From: Chryseobacterium kimseyorum
GTDB taxonomy: Bacteria; Bacteroidota; Bacteroidia; Flavobacteriales; Weeksellaceae
Assembly (NCBI RefSeq): GCF_025971945.1
Contig: NZ_JAPDHW010000003.1
Location: 248,001 to 312,000, forward strand
DNA: 64,000 nt
Direction: 5' to 3'
Numbering within the stretch: position 1 is the first letter of the stretch; each line of letters begins with the position of its first letter. The position numbers and the translations under genes were made by a program. This document shows positions 26,777 to 35,354 of this stretch, piece after piece. Under the pieces are notes generated by a model. It was not told where the DNA came from. It ran no database searches and saw only the letters and a program-made list of their open reading frames with translations.

Positions 26777-27823
26777 TTATTTTGCTGCAGGATTAACCAT
26801 TACAGACGCATTTGAAACACTCTTCATGCTCTGAGACTGCTTTCCGTCTGAGATCGTTTCCACTTGAGTGGTTTTAACATTGATATTTTGGTTGCTGATC
26901 CAACCTGTATTTTGGTCAAATTTAATGGTTCCGTTTTGAGCCAATTCACTGCTCATGCTGTGCGTCATTTCGCCCTGAGATTTTTTCTCTTCTTTTTTAG
27001 GAATTCCTCCGGTTACAGAAATTTCTGCAATTCCGTTTCCTACACTTTTCAAAACGTAGTATGACGTTACTTTATATTTTCCGCTTTCGTCAGCGCTTTC
27101 GCTGGTTGTCCATTTTTCGCCAATCTTAACTCCTTTTTTAGGAATAATCGTTAGGTTTTTAGAAAACTGATCTTTCAAAACTTTTTCATTAAAGCTCTGT
27201 TTAAGACCTGCCACAGCACTTGCTTTCTGGTTCGCATCTTTTATAAGAGTTCCTAAAGCGTTTGAAATTTTTGTGTAGATTGCATCAAAACCTGTGATGG
27301 AGATTACATTCCCTTTGCTGTCCATCTTCATATTCAGTTTATTACCCGTCAAAGCACGGTTAACATTCCAAATCATTTTAAGATTATCTTCTTTTGGAAT
27401 AGGAAGTTTGGTGTCAACTACAATGGTTTTGCCGTCAGCACTTTGAGAATTTCTTTTTCCAATCAGATTGATCGTGATATCGTAAACTCCACCTTTCACG
27501 TCATTTACAGTAAATGTCATTTCGTCAGTAGATTCACTCGTTCCATTCAAAGTTTTTCCCTGTGGATCAGTCATTGTCTTTACATCTCTCTGATATGTGG
27601 TTAAAGGGTATGTTTTTCCTTTCTCCAATTTAAATGACTGTGTAAAAACACCCAAAGAGTCTTTAATGGCCGGGTTTTCTTTCACTTCAGCTACAGAGTC
27701 TGCAGGAACTTCTACGGTAATTGTCTTTCCGGTTTTAGGATCAACTTTAGTGATGGTCGCCGTTTCTTTTTTACAAGAAATTATGGCTAAAGATATCAAT
27801 GCTAATGCTGCTATATTTTTCAT
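26777..27823 (-). CDS. DUF6263-like lipoprotein
   Basis: A 348-aa protein with an SpII signal (ALALISLAIISC) and a Lys/Glu-rich start of the mature chain (KKET). The body is a beta-rich domain with repeated short strands (YDITINLIGKRNSQSADG, KMDSKGNVISITGFDAIY, KGVKIGEKWTTSESADESGKY), resembling DUF6263 proteins of Bacteroidota. Function is unknown. The lipid anchor places it in the envelope. It is monocistronic, downstream of rlmB by about 80 bases. Confidence 0.7.
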   Translation of the reverse strand: MKNIAALALISLAIISCKKETATITKVDPKTGKTITVEVPADSVAEVKENPAIKDSLGVFTQSFKLEKGKTYPLTTYQRDVKTMTDPQGKTLNGTSESTDEMTFTVNDVKGGVYDITINLIGKRNSQSADGKTIVVDTKLPIPKEDNLKMIWNVNRALTGNKLNMKMDSKGNVISITGFDAIYTKISNALGTLIKDANQKASAVAGLKQSFNEKVLKDQFSKNLTIIPKKGVKIGEKWTTSESADESGKYKVTSYYVLKSVGNGIAEISVTGGIPKKEEKKSQGEMTHSMSSELAQNGTIKFDQNTGWISNQNINVKTTQVETISDGKQSQSMKSVSNASVMVNPAAK

Positions 27824-27903
27824 AAATAGTATTCTGATTTAAAGAAATGCTTCCTTTTTAACTCAGGAATTTTAGAATTTCTTTTTTTTAATTTAAAATC
27901 TGA

Positions 27904-28704
27904 TTAATTAATTTTCACCAATTTTTGTCTCATTGCCTCATAGAGAATGGCTCCACAAGCTACAGAAACGTTCAGTGACTGTGTTTTTCCTTCAATAGGA
28001 AGTTTTATTTTTTCGTCTGAATGATGCAATACTTCTTTTGAAATTCCTGTTTCTTCATTACCCATTACAATGGCGCAAGGCTCTGTGAAGTTGACATCGT
28101 AAATAAGCTTCTGTGCTTTTTCAGTTGCCGAAAATACAGAAACTCCACTCTGTTGAAGATAATCTACAACGTGAGCCAGATTATTTTCTTTACAGATTTT
28201 GATATTGTACATCGCTCCTGCAGAAGTTTTTATCGCATCAGAATTGATGGGTGCTCCACCTTTTTCCGGGATGACAACTGCATGTATTCCTACACATTCT
28301 GCAGTTCTACAGATGGCTCCGAAATTTCTTACGTCTGTCAATCGGTCAAGAATTAAGATGAAGGGTACTTTCCCCTCTTCAAATAATTCAGGGATAATGT
28401 TTTCTATTTTGTGGAAAGGTACATCTGAAATAAACGCCACAACACCCTGGTGGTTTTTTCTCGTAAAACGGTTCAGTTTCTCAACTGGAACATAGTTCGG
28501 ACGAATTTTATATTTTGCTAAAACCGCTTTCAGTTCTGCATAAATTTCTCCCTGCAAAGCATTCTGCACAAAGATTTTGTCAATCGTTTTTCCAGCTTCT
28601 ATTGCTTCCAAAACAGGACGTAATCCGAATATGAAGTCGTCTTTTTTATTAGGTTCTGAATTTCTAAATTCAGGTTTTGAGTTCTTATGTTGAAAATCTT
28701 CCAA
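27904..28704 (-). CDS. rlmB: 23S rRNA (guanosine-2'-O)-methyltransferase RlmB, SPOUT family
   Basis: A TrmH/SpoU-type methyltransferase; RlmB methylates the 2'-O of G2251 in the peptidyl-transferase loop of 23S rRNA. An N-terminal substrate-binding domain (FIFGLRPVLEAIEAGKTIDKIFVQ) is followed by the knotted SPOUT domain with motif 1 LDRLTDVRNFGAICRTAE, motif 2 AIVMGNEETGIS and motif 3 LPIEGKTQSLNVSVACGAILYE. The first 25 residues are a polar extension without motif. Length (266 aa) is slightly over the 243 of Escherichia coli. The exact target is inferred. Confidence 0.92.
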   Translation of the reverse strand: MEDFQHKNSKPEFRNSEPNKKDDFIFGLRPVLEAIEAGKTIDKIFVQNALQGEIYAELKAVLAKYKIRPNYVPVEKLNRFTRKNHQGVVAFISDVPFHKIENIIPELFEEGKVPFILILDRLTDVRNFGAICRTAECVGIHAVVIPEKGGAPINSDAIKTSAGAMYNIKICKENNLAHVVDYLQQSGVSVFSATEKAQKLIYDVNFTEPCAIVMGNEETGISKEVLHHSDEKIKLPIEGKTQSLNVSVACGAILYEAMRQKLVKIN

Positions 28705-28784
28705 AATTTTTATTTTTATTTTTAAATGAATAATTTTAGTTATTCATATTTTATGTTACGTTAGTTTGTTTAAAATTGTCAAAC

Positions 28785-28897
28785 TTCAAAAAGGAAAGGG
28801 TTTAAAAAAAGCGAGCTGTTAGTTAGTTTCCTTTTTTGAACTTTAAAAAGAAGAACATTTATCTAAAAACTTTTGTGCCTTTTGTGGTTTTTAAATA
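28785..28897. repeat. hairpin and half-copy of the ACCRCAAAAG element
   Basis: 28785-28797 and 28827-28840 are inverted copies (TTCAAAAAGGAAA with one extra A) able to form a hairpin. Beyond it, around 28868-28893, one arm reads on the - strand as AAACCACAAAAGGCACAAAAG, similar to the arms of the elements near 23 and 26 kb. Confidence 0.5.
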
Positions 28898-28902
28898 GGC
28901 TT

Positions 28903-29373
28903 TTATCCCTTTTCCCCTAAAATTGCTCTCTTCTGTGCCATTGCATAGCCATAATGCAGGCTCTCATGCATGTTGTTGAAAATAATTGCATCCTGGATGC
29001 TTTTCAAATCCATTCCGAAACTTGTCGTGTAAGGCGTATAGTCTGAAAAGAAATCACTGTCATAATCTTTCATCAGGATTTTTGAAGTTTCGGTTAAAAG
29101 AAATTCCAAATCTTCAACTTCAGATTTCTGCACATTCAGGTTGGGCATTGTTCCTTTTTTGTAAGTCTCAATCCAATATTTGTCAATTCTGAAAGGATTT
29201 CCACTGAGGTAATAGTGCAGTAACTGCTGTGTGGCAACAGTGTGTGCGATATTCCAATACATATTGTTATTAAAACCATCAGGGATTAATAAAAGATCTT
29301 CGTGAGAAGTGTCCTGCAAGATGTCCAAAAGGTTTTTTCTAACCTGTCTGTGAGCTTGAAAATGATAATTCAT
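28903..29373 (-). CDS. DinB-family protein
   Basis: A 156-aa four-helix protein of the DinB/YfiT-like fold. The three metal-ligand histidines expected in this fold are visible in YWNIAHTVATQQLLHYYLSG (about residue 45) and NNMHESLHYGYAMAQKR near the end. Members include metal-dependent thiol transferases for bacillithiol and mycothiol (BstA-type); with YpdA present in this window a bacillithiol link is possible but is inference. It has its own promoter (TTG-N20-TATTTTTG). Confidence 0.78.
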   Translation of the reverse strand: MNYHFQAHRQVRKNLLDILQDTSHEDLLLIPDGFNNNMYWNIAHTVATQQLLHYYLSGNPFRIDKYWIETYKKGTMPNLNVQKSEVEDLEFLLTETSKILMKDYDSDFFSDYTPYTTSFGMDLKSIQDAIIFNNMHESLHYGYAMAQKRAILGEKG

Positions 29374-29392
29374 ATTTCAAAAATTTAATCAC

Positions 29393-29423
29393 CAAAAATA
29401 GTTTAATAAACTGAAAATGACAA
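29393..29423 (-). promoter_or_regulatory. promoter of the DinB-family gene
   Basis: On the - strand: TTG (29421-29423), 20 bases, TATTTTTG (29393-29400), about 20 bases before the ATG at 29373. Confidence 0.65.
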
Positions 29424-29623
29424 TTTTTGAGTAGGGGTTTAGAGCAAAATTTATGTATTTTTTATGATTTTAGAATTAAAAGAAATGCAATTAATGATTT
29501 ATGTGATTCCGAATCTGCCAGAGCGGCTGGAATATTTAACAAATTTTAACTCAAAAATGGCATTCATTGTGTTGATTAATGCAAGTATTTATTAGAAATT
29601 TACCAATTATTTTAATTTAAACT

Positions 29624-30628
29624 ATGTCAGATTCATATCAAGCAGAAGACATTCGTCAGCTTACAGAAAAAGTAAGAGAACAGAATTATTTCTTTTCACT
29701 TTTGAGACAGGAAATCAACAAAGTAATTATCGGACAGGAATATATGATAGACCGACTTTTGGTTGGTCTTTTGGGTAATGGTCACGTTTTGCTGGAAGGA
29801 GTTCCCGGGTTGGCAAAAACATTGGCGATAAAAACCTTAGCAGAAGCTGTTCATGGTGATTTCTCCAGAATTCAGTTTACACCCGATCTACTTCCTGCAG
29901 ATGTTGTTGGAACGATGATTTACAATATTAAAGAAAATGATTTTTCTATCAAAAGAGGTCCTGTTTTCGCCAACTTTGTACTTGCAGATGAGATCAACAG
30001 AGCTCCGGCGAAAGTGCAGTCCGCACTTTTAGAGGTAATGCAGGAAAAGCAGGTGACCATTGGGGATGAAACCATGCATCTTCCAAAACCGTTTTTGGTA
30101 TTGGCAACGCAAAACCCAATTGATCAGGAAGGAACCTATCTTTTGCCTGAAGCACAGAGCGACCGTTTTATGCTGAAATGTACGATCGATTATCCGGAAT
30201 TTGAGGATGAAAGAAAAGTAATGAGAATGGTTTCTACATCTCATCAGTACGATGTAAAACCTGTGATTTCTTTACAAAATATTGTTGAAGCAAAATCAAT
30301 TGTCAACCAAATTTATTTGGATGAAAAAATTGAGAAATATATTCTTGATATGGTCTTCGCGACCCGTTTTCCTGATAGATATGGACTTTCTGAACTGAAA
30401 AATTACATCAGTTTCGGAGCTTCGCCAAGAGCGTCGATTAATCTGGCCATCGCTTCTAGAGCGTATGCATTTCTAAAAGGAAGGGCATTTGTAATTCCTG
30501 AAGATGTAAAAGAACTGGCAAAAGATGTGTTAAGACACAGAATCGGATTGACTTTTGAGGCGGAAGCCGAAGAAATTACGTCTGAGGAAATTGTGAATAG
30601 AATTTTAGCTAAAATACAGGCGCCTTAA
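29624..30628 (+). CDS. moxR: MoxR-family AAA+ ATPase (Bat operon)
   Basis: A 334-aa AAA+ chaperone. Walker A EGVPGLAKTLAIKTLAE (about residue 58-66), the FTPDLLPADVVGT loop, Walker B FVLADEINRAPAKVQSALLEVMQE, sensor 1 LVLATQNPIDQEGTYLLPEAQSDRF and the C-terminal lid (SFGASPRASINLAIASRAYA) are all visible. MoxR proteins act with vWA-domain partners to insert cofactors or remodel complexes. It opens the Bat operon and is followed by a DUF58 gene after an 85-base gap that contains a long hairpin. Confidence 0.95.
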   Translation: MSDSYQAEDIRQLTEKVREQNYFFSLLRQEINKVIIGQEYMIDRLLVGLLGNGHVLLEGVPGLAKTLAIKTLAEAVHGDFSRIQFTPDLLPADVVGTMIYNIKENDFSIKRGPVFANFVLADEINRAPAKVQSALLEVMQEKQVTIGDETMHLPKPFLVLATQNPIDQEGTYLLPEAQSDRFMLKCTIDYPEFEDERKVMRMVSTSHQYDVKPVISLQNIVEAKSIVNQIYLDEKIEKYILDMVFATRFPDRYGLSELKNYISFGASPRASINLAIASRAYAFLKGRAFVIPEDVKELAKDVLRHRIGLTFEAEAEEITSEEIVNRILAKIQAP

Positions 30629-30630
30629 GT

Positions 30631-30706
30631 AATGTAACAATTTACCAATGTATTAGTTTAGCAATTTTGAGATTGTTATATTAATAAACTGATACATTGT
30701 TACATT
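30631..30706. other. long hairpin between moxR and the DUF58 gene
   Basis: Inverted arms AATGTAA/TTACATT (30631-30637, 30700-30706) and CAATGTATTAGTTTA/TAAACTGATACATTG (30646-30660, 30685-30699, one G-U pair) give a 22-bp stem with one 8-base bulge. No U-run follows, so it is not a typical terminator and may be a processing or stability element, or a mobile palindrome. Confidence 0.6.
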
Positions 30707-30713
30707 TGAAACT

Positions 30714-31577
30714 ATGCAGATAAAAGACATTGTAAAAAAGGTAAAGCAAATAGAAATCCGTACTCGTAAGAAGACGGAAGCTTCTTTGATGGGACAGTAT
30801 CACAGTGCTTTTAAGGGGCAGGGAATGACGTTTTCTGAAGTTCGCCCTTATCAGTTTGGTGATGAAATCCGTAGAATCGACTGGAATAAAACTGCCCGTT
30901 TCCGAGAACCATTCGTGAAAGTGATGGAGGAGGAGCGCGAACTGACGATGATGATTTTAGTTGATATTTCTGCGTCAATGGATTACGGAACAAAAACCCA
31001 GCTGAAAAGAGAATATGTTGCAGAAATTGCTGCCAGTTTAGGTTTTTCTGCAGCCGGGAATAATGATAAAGTGGGATTAATTTTATTTGCTGATAAAGTG
31101 TATAAAGTAATTCCGCCGCAAAAGGGAAGAAAGCATATTCTGTCAATAATCAGTAACATTCTTACTGCAGATTACGTACCTGCAGTTTCTAAAATTGATA
31201 AGGCTTTAGAGTACATGATGGGAATTTTCAAACGAAAATCTCTGGTGTTCTTGCTTTCAGATTTTGGAGATGATTATGATTCTAAGATGCTTCGCGTTGC
31301 ATCAAAAAAACATCAGCTTTTGGGTATGAGAATTTTCGACGAAAAAGATAATGAAATTCCTGATGTTGGATATACGCTTTTTCATGATGCCGAAACCGGT
31401 AAAGAAATATGGGTGAATACATCTAATGCGAGATGGAGATATACTTTTGCAGAAGCTCAGAAGCAAAAATTAAGAGCTCTGGAAGAAGATTTTGCCAACA
31501 GTTCGGCAAGCTTTATGAATATCAATACCAGCGACGATTACTCAAAGTTGCTGTATCAATATTTTCAGAAAAAATAA
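30714..31577 (+). CDS. DUF58 domain protein with vWA-like fold (Bat operon)
   Basis: A 287-aa cytoplasmic protein. The DUF58 signature EVRPYQFGDEIRRIDWNKTARFREPFVK (about 45-70) leads into a von Willebrand factor A-like fold with the metal-site motif LVDISASMDYGT. DUF58 proteins are nearly always encoded next to MoxR and are thought to be its partners. Position two in the Bat operon fits. No membrane segment is visible. Confidence 0.9.
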   Translation: MQIKDIVKKVKQIEIRTRKKTEASLMGQYHSAFKGQGMTFSEVRPYQFGDEIRRIDWNKTARFREPFVKVMEEERELTMMILVDISASMDYGTKTQLKREYVAEIAASLGFSAAGNNDKVGLILFADKVYKVIPPQKGRKHILSIISNILTADYVPAVSKIDKALEYMMGIFKRKSLVFLLSDFGDDYDSKMLRVASKKHQLLGMRIFDEKDNEIPDVGYTLFHDAETGKEIWVNTSNARWRYTFAEAQKQKLRALEEDFANSSASFMNINTSDDYSKLLYQYFQKK

Positions 31578-31629
31578 ATTTAGATTTTAAAAATAAATTT
31601 GGCTCTTGCCAAAAACTGATCAATTAAAA

Positions 31630-32526
31630 TTGAAAAAATTAGTATTACTCTTATCATTTTTCATCTGTGCAAATGCTTTTTCACAGATACTTTCCTCGAA
31701 TCTTGAAAAGAAAACTCTGGCTCTTGGTGAAGTCAATCGCTTTACCGTAAAAATTGATAATCTGAATAATCAGGAAGTGAAAGCGGCTGCAAAAGACGGG
31801 TTGCTTCCATTTCATTTTGAAGAAATAAAAGACAGCATTGGAGTTCAGTCAAATTCTTATCATAGAAATATCGAATTTTCTGTTTTTGAAGAAGGAACTT
31901 ATACCATTCCTGAACTGGAGTTTAAAGTTGGAGACAAAATCTTAAAAACAATTCCTTACGAAATTGAAGTAGTGAATACTGCTCAAAAAGATGATGTCAT
32001 CAATGATATAATGAATAATAAAGACGTCAAACTTGATGTTACAGATTATTGGCAGCTTTATAAATGGTACGTTTTAGCCTTCTTGGCGTTGATTGCTGTA
32101 ATTATTGCGATCATCATGTTTGTGAGATATGGCAGAAAATCAAAAGATTCTCCGGTTGTTGCGACCAATCAGACGTTGAAAGAATTGGATTCTTTAAAAA
32201 AGAAAAAATATATTGAAGAAGGAAATTACCGTTCATTTTATGTAGAACTGATCGATATTTCAAGAAAATTTATTGCGAAACAGTACAGAATTCCTGCTGA
32301 CGTTCTACTGACCGATGATCTGGTTCATCTGATGAAAGAAAACAATACCATTTCGCAGGATAACGAAAAAATTATTGAAGATGTGTTTTTCAGAGGCGAT
32401 CTGGTGAAATTTGCTAAAACATTCCCTGACCAGCAGACGATGGAAAAAGATTTTAACGAAATTACTGACTTTGTGAAAAGATCATCAAAGGATATAGAAT
32501 TTGAAAACCTGAGAAAAGATGTTTAA
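31630..32526 (+). CDS. BatD-like/DUF4381-like membrane protein (Bat operon)
   Basis: Starting at the TTG at 31630 gives a clean signal peptide (KKLVLLLSFFICANAFSQ) and a 298-aa protein; a TTG eight codons earlier would put polar residues before it. A periplasmic beta domain (about 20-125) resembles the N-terminal part of BatD; one membrane segment follows (WYVLAFLALIAVIIAIIMFVRYG) and then a helical cytoplasmic domain like DUF4381. Its last 8 bases overlap the batA start, showing translational coupling. Genes of this kind lie between DUF58 and vWA genes in many Bat operons. Confidence 0.75.
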   Translation: MKKLVLLLSFFICANAFSQILSSNLEKKTLALGEVNRFTVKIDNLNNQEVKAAAKDGLLPFHFEEIKDSIGVQSNSYHRNIEFSVFEEGTYTIPELEFKVGDKILKTIPYEIEVVNTAQKDDVINDIMNNKDVKLDVTDYWQLYKWYVLAFLALIAVIIAIIMFVRYGRKSKDSPVVATNQTLKELDSLKKKKYIEEGNYRSFYVELIDISRKFIAKQYRIPADVLLTDDLVHLMKENNTISQDNEKIIEDVFFRGDLVKFAKTFPDQQTMEKDFNEITDFVKRSSKDIEFENLRKDV

Positions 32527-33511
32527 TTTCGAGTTTTACAGTCCTTTGTTTTTATTTTTGTTTGTCCTGTTTATTCCGTTATTAATCAGAGATTTCAGCA
32601 GAAAAAAACTGAAAGGGATCAAAGTTCCTACGGTTCAGAATATGAACAGCAGCAATGGTATTCTGCCAGTTCTGTTTTTACTTAAAATATCGAAATACAT
32701 TATTCTTTCCTGCCTTTTCGTTGCAATGGCAAGACCGAGAACTTTCACCATCTCTCAGGATCGAGATGAGACCAAGGGTGTTGATATTATGTTTGCAGTC
32801 GATGTTTCTCTCAGTATGTTGTCTAAAGATCTTTCACCAGACCGGCTGACGGCTTTGAAGGAAATCGCCATTCAATTTGTCGAAAAACGTCCGAATGATA
32901 GGATTGGTGTAGTTACTTACGCTTCCGAAGCTTTTACCAAGGTTCCTGTAACGTCAGATCACCAGGTGGTCGTTGATGAATTTAAAAATTTAAACACTGC
33001 CGAACTGTATCCGGGAACCGCGATCGGAGAGGGACTTTCCGTTGCAGTTAACCACTTAAGAACAAGCAAGGCTAAAAGTAAAATCATTATTCTGATGACT
33101 GATGGTGTGAATAATGTTGAAAACGCAATTCCTCCACAGGTCGCAGCAGAACTAGCTCGAAATAATGATATTAAAGTGTACTCAATCGGGGTAGGAACAA
33201 ACGGCATTGCATTGATGCCAACAGCGGTTGATCCTTTTGGAGATCTGATTTTTACGGAGACACAGGTGCAGATTGATGAACCTGTTTTAAGAGAAATTGC
33301 TCAGGAGACCGGAGGAAAATATTTCCGTGCGACATCAAACAGCAGTCTGGAAGAAGTTTACAGTGAAATTAATCAGCTCGAAAAATCTGATGTGAAAATT
33401 TCTAAGCTTTACAATTATGAAGAATATTTTAAGATTTTCCTTTGGGTTGCTTTAGGAATGTTGTTTTTTGATGCGTTACTGAGATGGGTATTATATAAAT
33501 TTTTAAGCTGA
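32519..33511 (+). CDS. batA: BatA, vWA-domain membrane protein
   Basis: A 330-aa membrane protein: N-terminal segments (SPLFLFLFVLFIPLLI and ILPVLFLLKISKYIILSCLFVAMA), a periplasmic vWA domain with the MIDAS motif DVSLSM (about residue 95), Thr and TDGVNN further on, and a C-terminal membrane segment (IFLWVALGMLFFDALLRWVLY). In Bacteroides fragilis the bat genes were described as supporting aerotolerance. It overlaps the previous gene by 8 bases and batB by one base. Confidence 0.9.
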   Translation: MFNFEFYSPLFLFLFVLFIPLLIRDFSRKKLKGIKVPTVQNMNSSNGILPVLFLLKISKYIILSCLFVAMARPRTFTISQDRDETKGVDIMFAVDVSLSMLSKDLSPDRLTALKEIAIQFVEKRPNDRIGVVTYASEAFTKVPVTSDHQVVVDEFKNLNTAELYPGTAIGEGLSVAVNHLRTSKAKSKIIILMTDGVNNVENAIPPQVAAELARNNDIKVYSIGVGTNGIALMPTAVDPFGDLIFTETQVQIDEPVLREIAQETGGKYFRATSNSSLEEVYSEINQLEKSDVKISKLYNYEEYFKIFLWVALGMLFFDALLRWVLYKFLS

Positions 33512-34518
33512 TGGAATTGTATTTAGGAAATTATTGGTACTTATTACTATTGCTGCTTTTGCCGGTCTTGTCATTTTTTCTCATCCGATATTTAAGATGG
33601 AAAAAGAAGAGCAGAGATCTGTTTGCAGAAAGCCGTTTTCAGGAAGCTTTATTCGAAAAAAAATCCGGATTTATTAAAGTTTTTCCGGTCTTATATTTTG
33701 TAGCGACCTTATTTTTAATTTTCTCGATTATTGATCTGCTGAGCGGTTCTGAGGAAGTGACCACCAATCAGAAATTCAATAATGTGATTTTTATGCTGGA
33801 TGTTTCTAATTCTATGAATGCAGAAGACATTGAGCCAAACCGTTTGGTTGAAGCTAAAAATCTTGTGGTTCAGACAATGCAAAAACTGAGAAATGATAAA
33901 GTGGGAATGATCATTTTCGCTGGGCAGGCAACATCCATAATGCCTCTGACTACAGATTACAATTCTGCAGAAACTTATATAAACGGCGTTGAAACCAACT
34001 CAATAAAAATTCAAGGAACAGATTTCCTGAAAGCGATGGAAACAGCTGTTGACAAATTTAAAAACATTAATAAAGGTTCAAGAAAAATTGTTTTGCTGAG
34101 TGACGGTGAAGATAATGAGGGAAATGACAATGCCGCCATCAAACTAGCCAACAGTGAAGGAATTATAGTAACTTCAGTCGGAATAGGTTCTGATGAGGGA
34201 GCACCCGTTCCGGAGTATGAATTTGGACAATTAATGGGTTATAAAAGTGATATGAACGGTCAGACTGTCATTTCAAAAAGACAGACTGAAGCACTTCATA
34301 AAATGGCTGAATCTACTGGCGGAACGTACATCGACGGAAACAATATCAACGAAGCGCCGGACAGAATTATAGAAGCTCTGAACAAAAAAGCATCATCCAC
34401 TGCAAGTATTGTAAAGTCACAAAATGCCAATCATTATTATCAGTATTTCTTGGCAGTTTCTATATTCTTTTTTCTGATCATTTTTTTATTTAATCCTAAA
34501 AGAGATTTTAACATATAA
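33511..34518 (+). CDS. batB: BatB, vWA-domain membrane protein
   Basis: A 335-aa paralogue of BatA: two N-terminal membrane segments (WYLLLLLLLPVLSFFLIRYL and FPVLYFVATLFLIFSIIDLL), a vWA domain with MIDAS motif DVSNSMNAED (about 95) and LSDGEDNEG, and a last membrane segment (YFLAVSIFFFLIIFLF). Its start overlaps the batA stop by one base (TGATG). The two vWA proteins probably form a heteromeric periplasmic platform with BatC. Confidence 0.9.
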   Translation: MELYLGNYWYLLLLLLLPVLSFFLIRYLRWKKKSRDLFAESRFQEALFEKKSGFIKVFPVLYFVATLFLIFSIIDLLSGSEEVTTNQKFNNVIFMLDVSNSMNAEDIEPNRLVEAKNLVVQTMQKLRNDKVGMIIFAGQATSIMPLTTDYNSAETYINGVETNSIKIQGTDFLKAMETAVDKFKNINKGSRKIVLLSDGEDNEGNDNAAIKLANSEGIIVTSVGIGSDEGAPVPEYEFGQLMGYKSDMNGQTVISKRQTEALHKMAESTGGTYIDGNNINEAPDRIIEALNKKASSTASIVKSQNANHYYQYFLAVSIFFFLIIFLFNPKRDFNI

Positions 34519-34616
34519 TGAACGATTATTACAATCTCAGTCAAATAAATACTTTAACCCAACTTTAACAATTAAAGAACTGTTTCTTAACATATAAAGG
34601 AATAATTTTGCAAGTG

Positions 34617-35354
34617 ATGAATACTAAAATTTTATTTTTATCGTTGATGATTGTTTTTTCTTTCTCAAGCACATTGTTTGGGCAGAAAAACTATAAAACT
34701 TTAGTGTATGAAGGCAATCAGAAATTTAATGGTAAAGATTACGATGGCGCATCATCAAGGTACATGGAAGCTGTAAAATCTAATGAAAAGGAATTTACTG
34801 CACATTACAATTTAGGAAATGCTTTATATAAAAGCAAAAAATACGAGGAGGCAAAAGCGGAGTTTGATAAAGCACAGAGTCTTTCGCAGACCATTCCAGA
34901 TAAAGCGGCGGCTTTGCACAACTTGGGAAATACCTATATGCAGATGAATCAGCCTGAAAAAGCAGCTGATTTTTATAAACAATCGCTGAAGCAGGATCCT
35001 TATAATGAAGCTACCAGAAAGAATTTTGAGATTGCAAAATTGAAGGAAAAACAAAATCAGCAGAAGAAAGATCAGGAGAGCAAATCCGGTAAAGGCGGCG
35101 GGGGCGACGATCAGCAGAAAAATAAAGACAAAAATGGTGATCCTAAACAGGATCAGGGACAGGGCAAAAACAATGAAGGTAAAAGTCCTGAAGGTGATCA
35201 GCCTGAGAAAGATAAAAATAACCAGGGCAAAATGCCTAAAGATCTTGAAAACGCTATATTGAATAAAGTAAGCGAAAAAGAAAAAGAAACCGCCAGAAGA
35301 ATTTTAAACAAAAATTCTTATTCGATGCCACAAAGCAACGAGAAAGATTGGTGA
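34617..35354 (+). CDS. batC: BatC, periplasmic TPR protein
   Basis: A 245-aa exported protein: signal peptide (ILFLSLMIVFSFSSTLFGQ), then TPR repeats (about 30-145; FTAHYNLGNALYKSKKYEEAKAEF, ALHNLGNTYMQMNQPEKAADFYKQSL), then a low-complexity tail rich in Gly, Lys, Asp and Gln (150-215) and a short ending. The ATG at 34617 is chosen over a TTG three codons earlier. Its TGA overlaps the batD ATG by one base. A TAATTTTG at 34603-34610 is too close to the start to be a normal promoter. Confidence 0.88.
   Translation: MNTKILFLSLMIVFSFSSTLFGQKNYKTLVYEGNQKFNGKDYDGASSRYMEAVKSNEKEFTAHYNLGNALYKSKKYEEAKAEFDKAQSLSQTIPDKAAALHNLGNTYMQMNQPEKAADFYKQSLKQDPYNEATRKNFEIAKLKEKQNQQKKDQESKSGKGGGGDDQQKNKDKNGDPKQDQGQGKNNEGKSPEGDQPEKDKNNQGKMPKDLENAILNKVSEKEKETARRILNKNSYSMPQSNEKDW

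Noticed and set aside
29505..29535. tRNA-like stretch before moxR
   Set aside because: A short GC-richer stretch caught the eye, but no acceptor, anticodon or T-arm can be folded.
34603..34610. TAATTTTG as a separate batC promoter
   Set aside because: Only six bases before the ATG and inside a compact operon; likely a chance match in AT-rich DNA.
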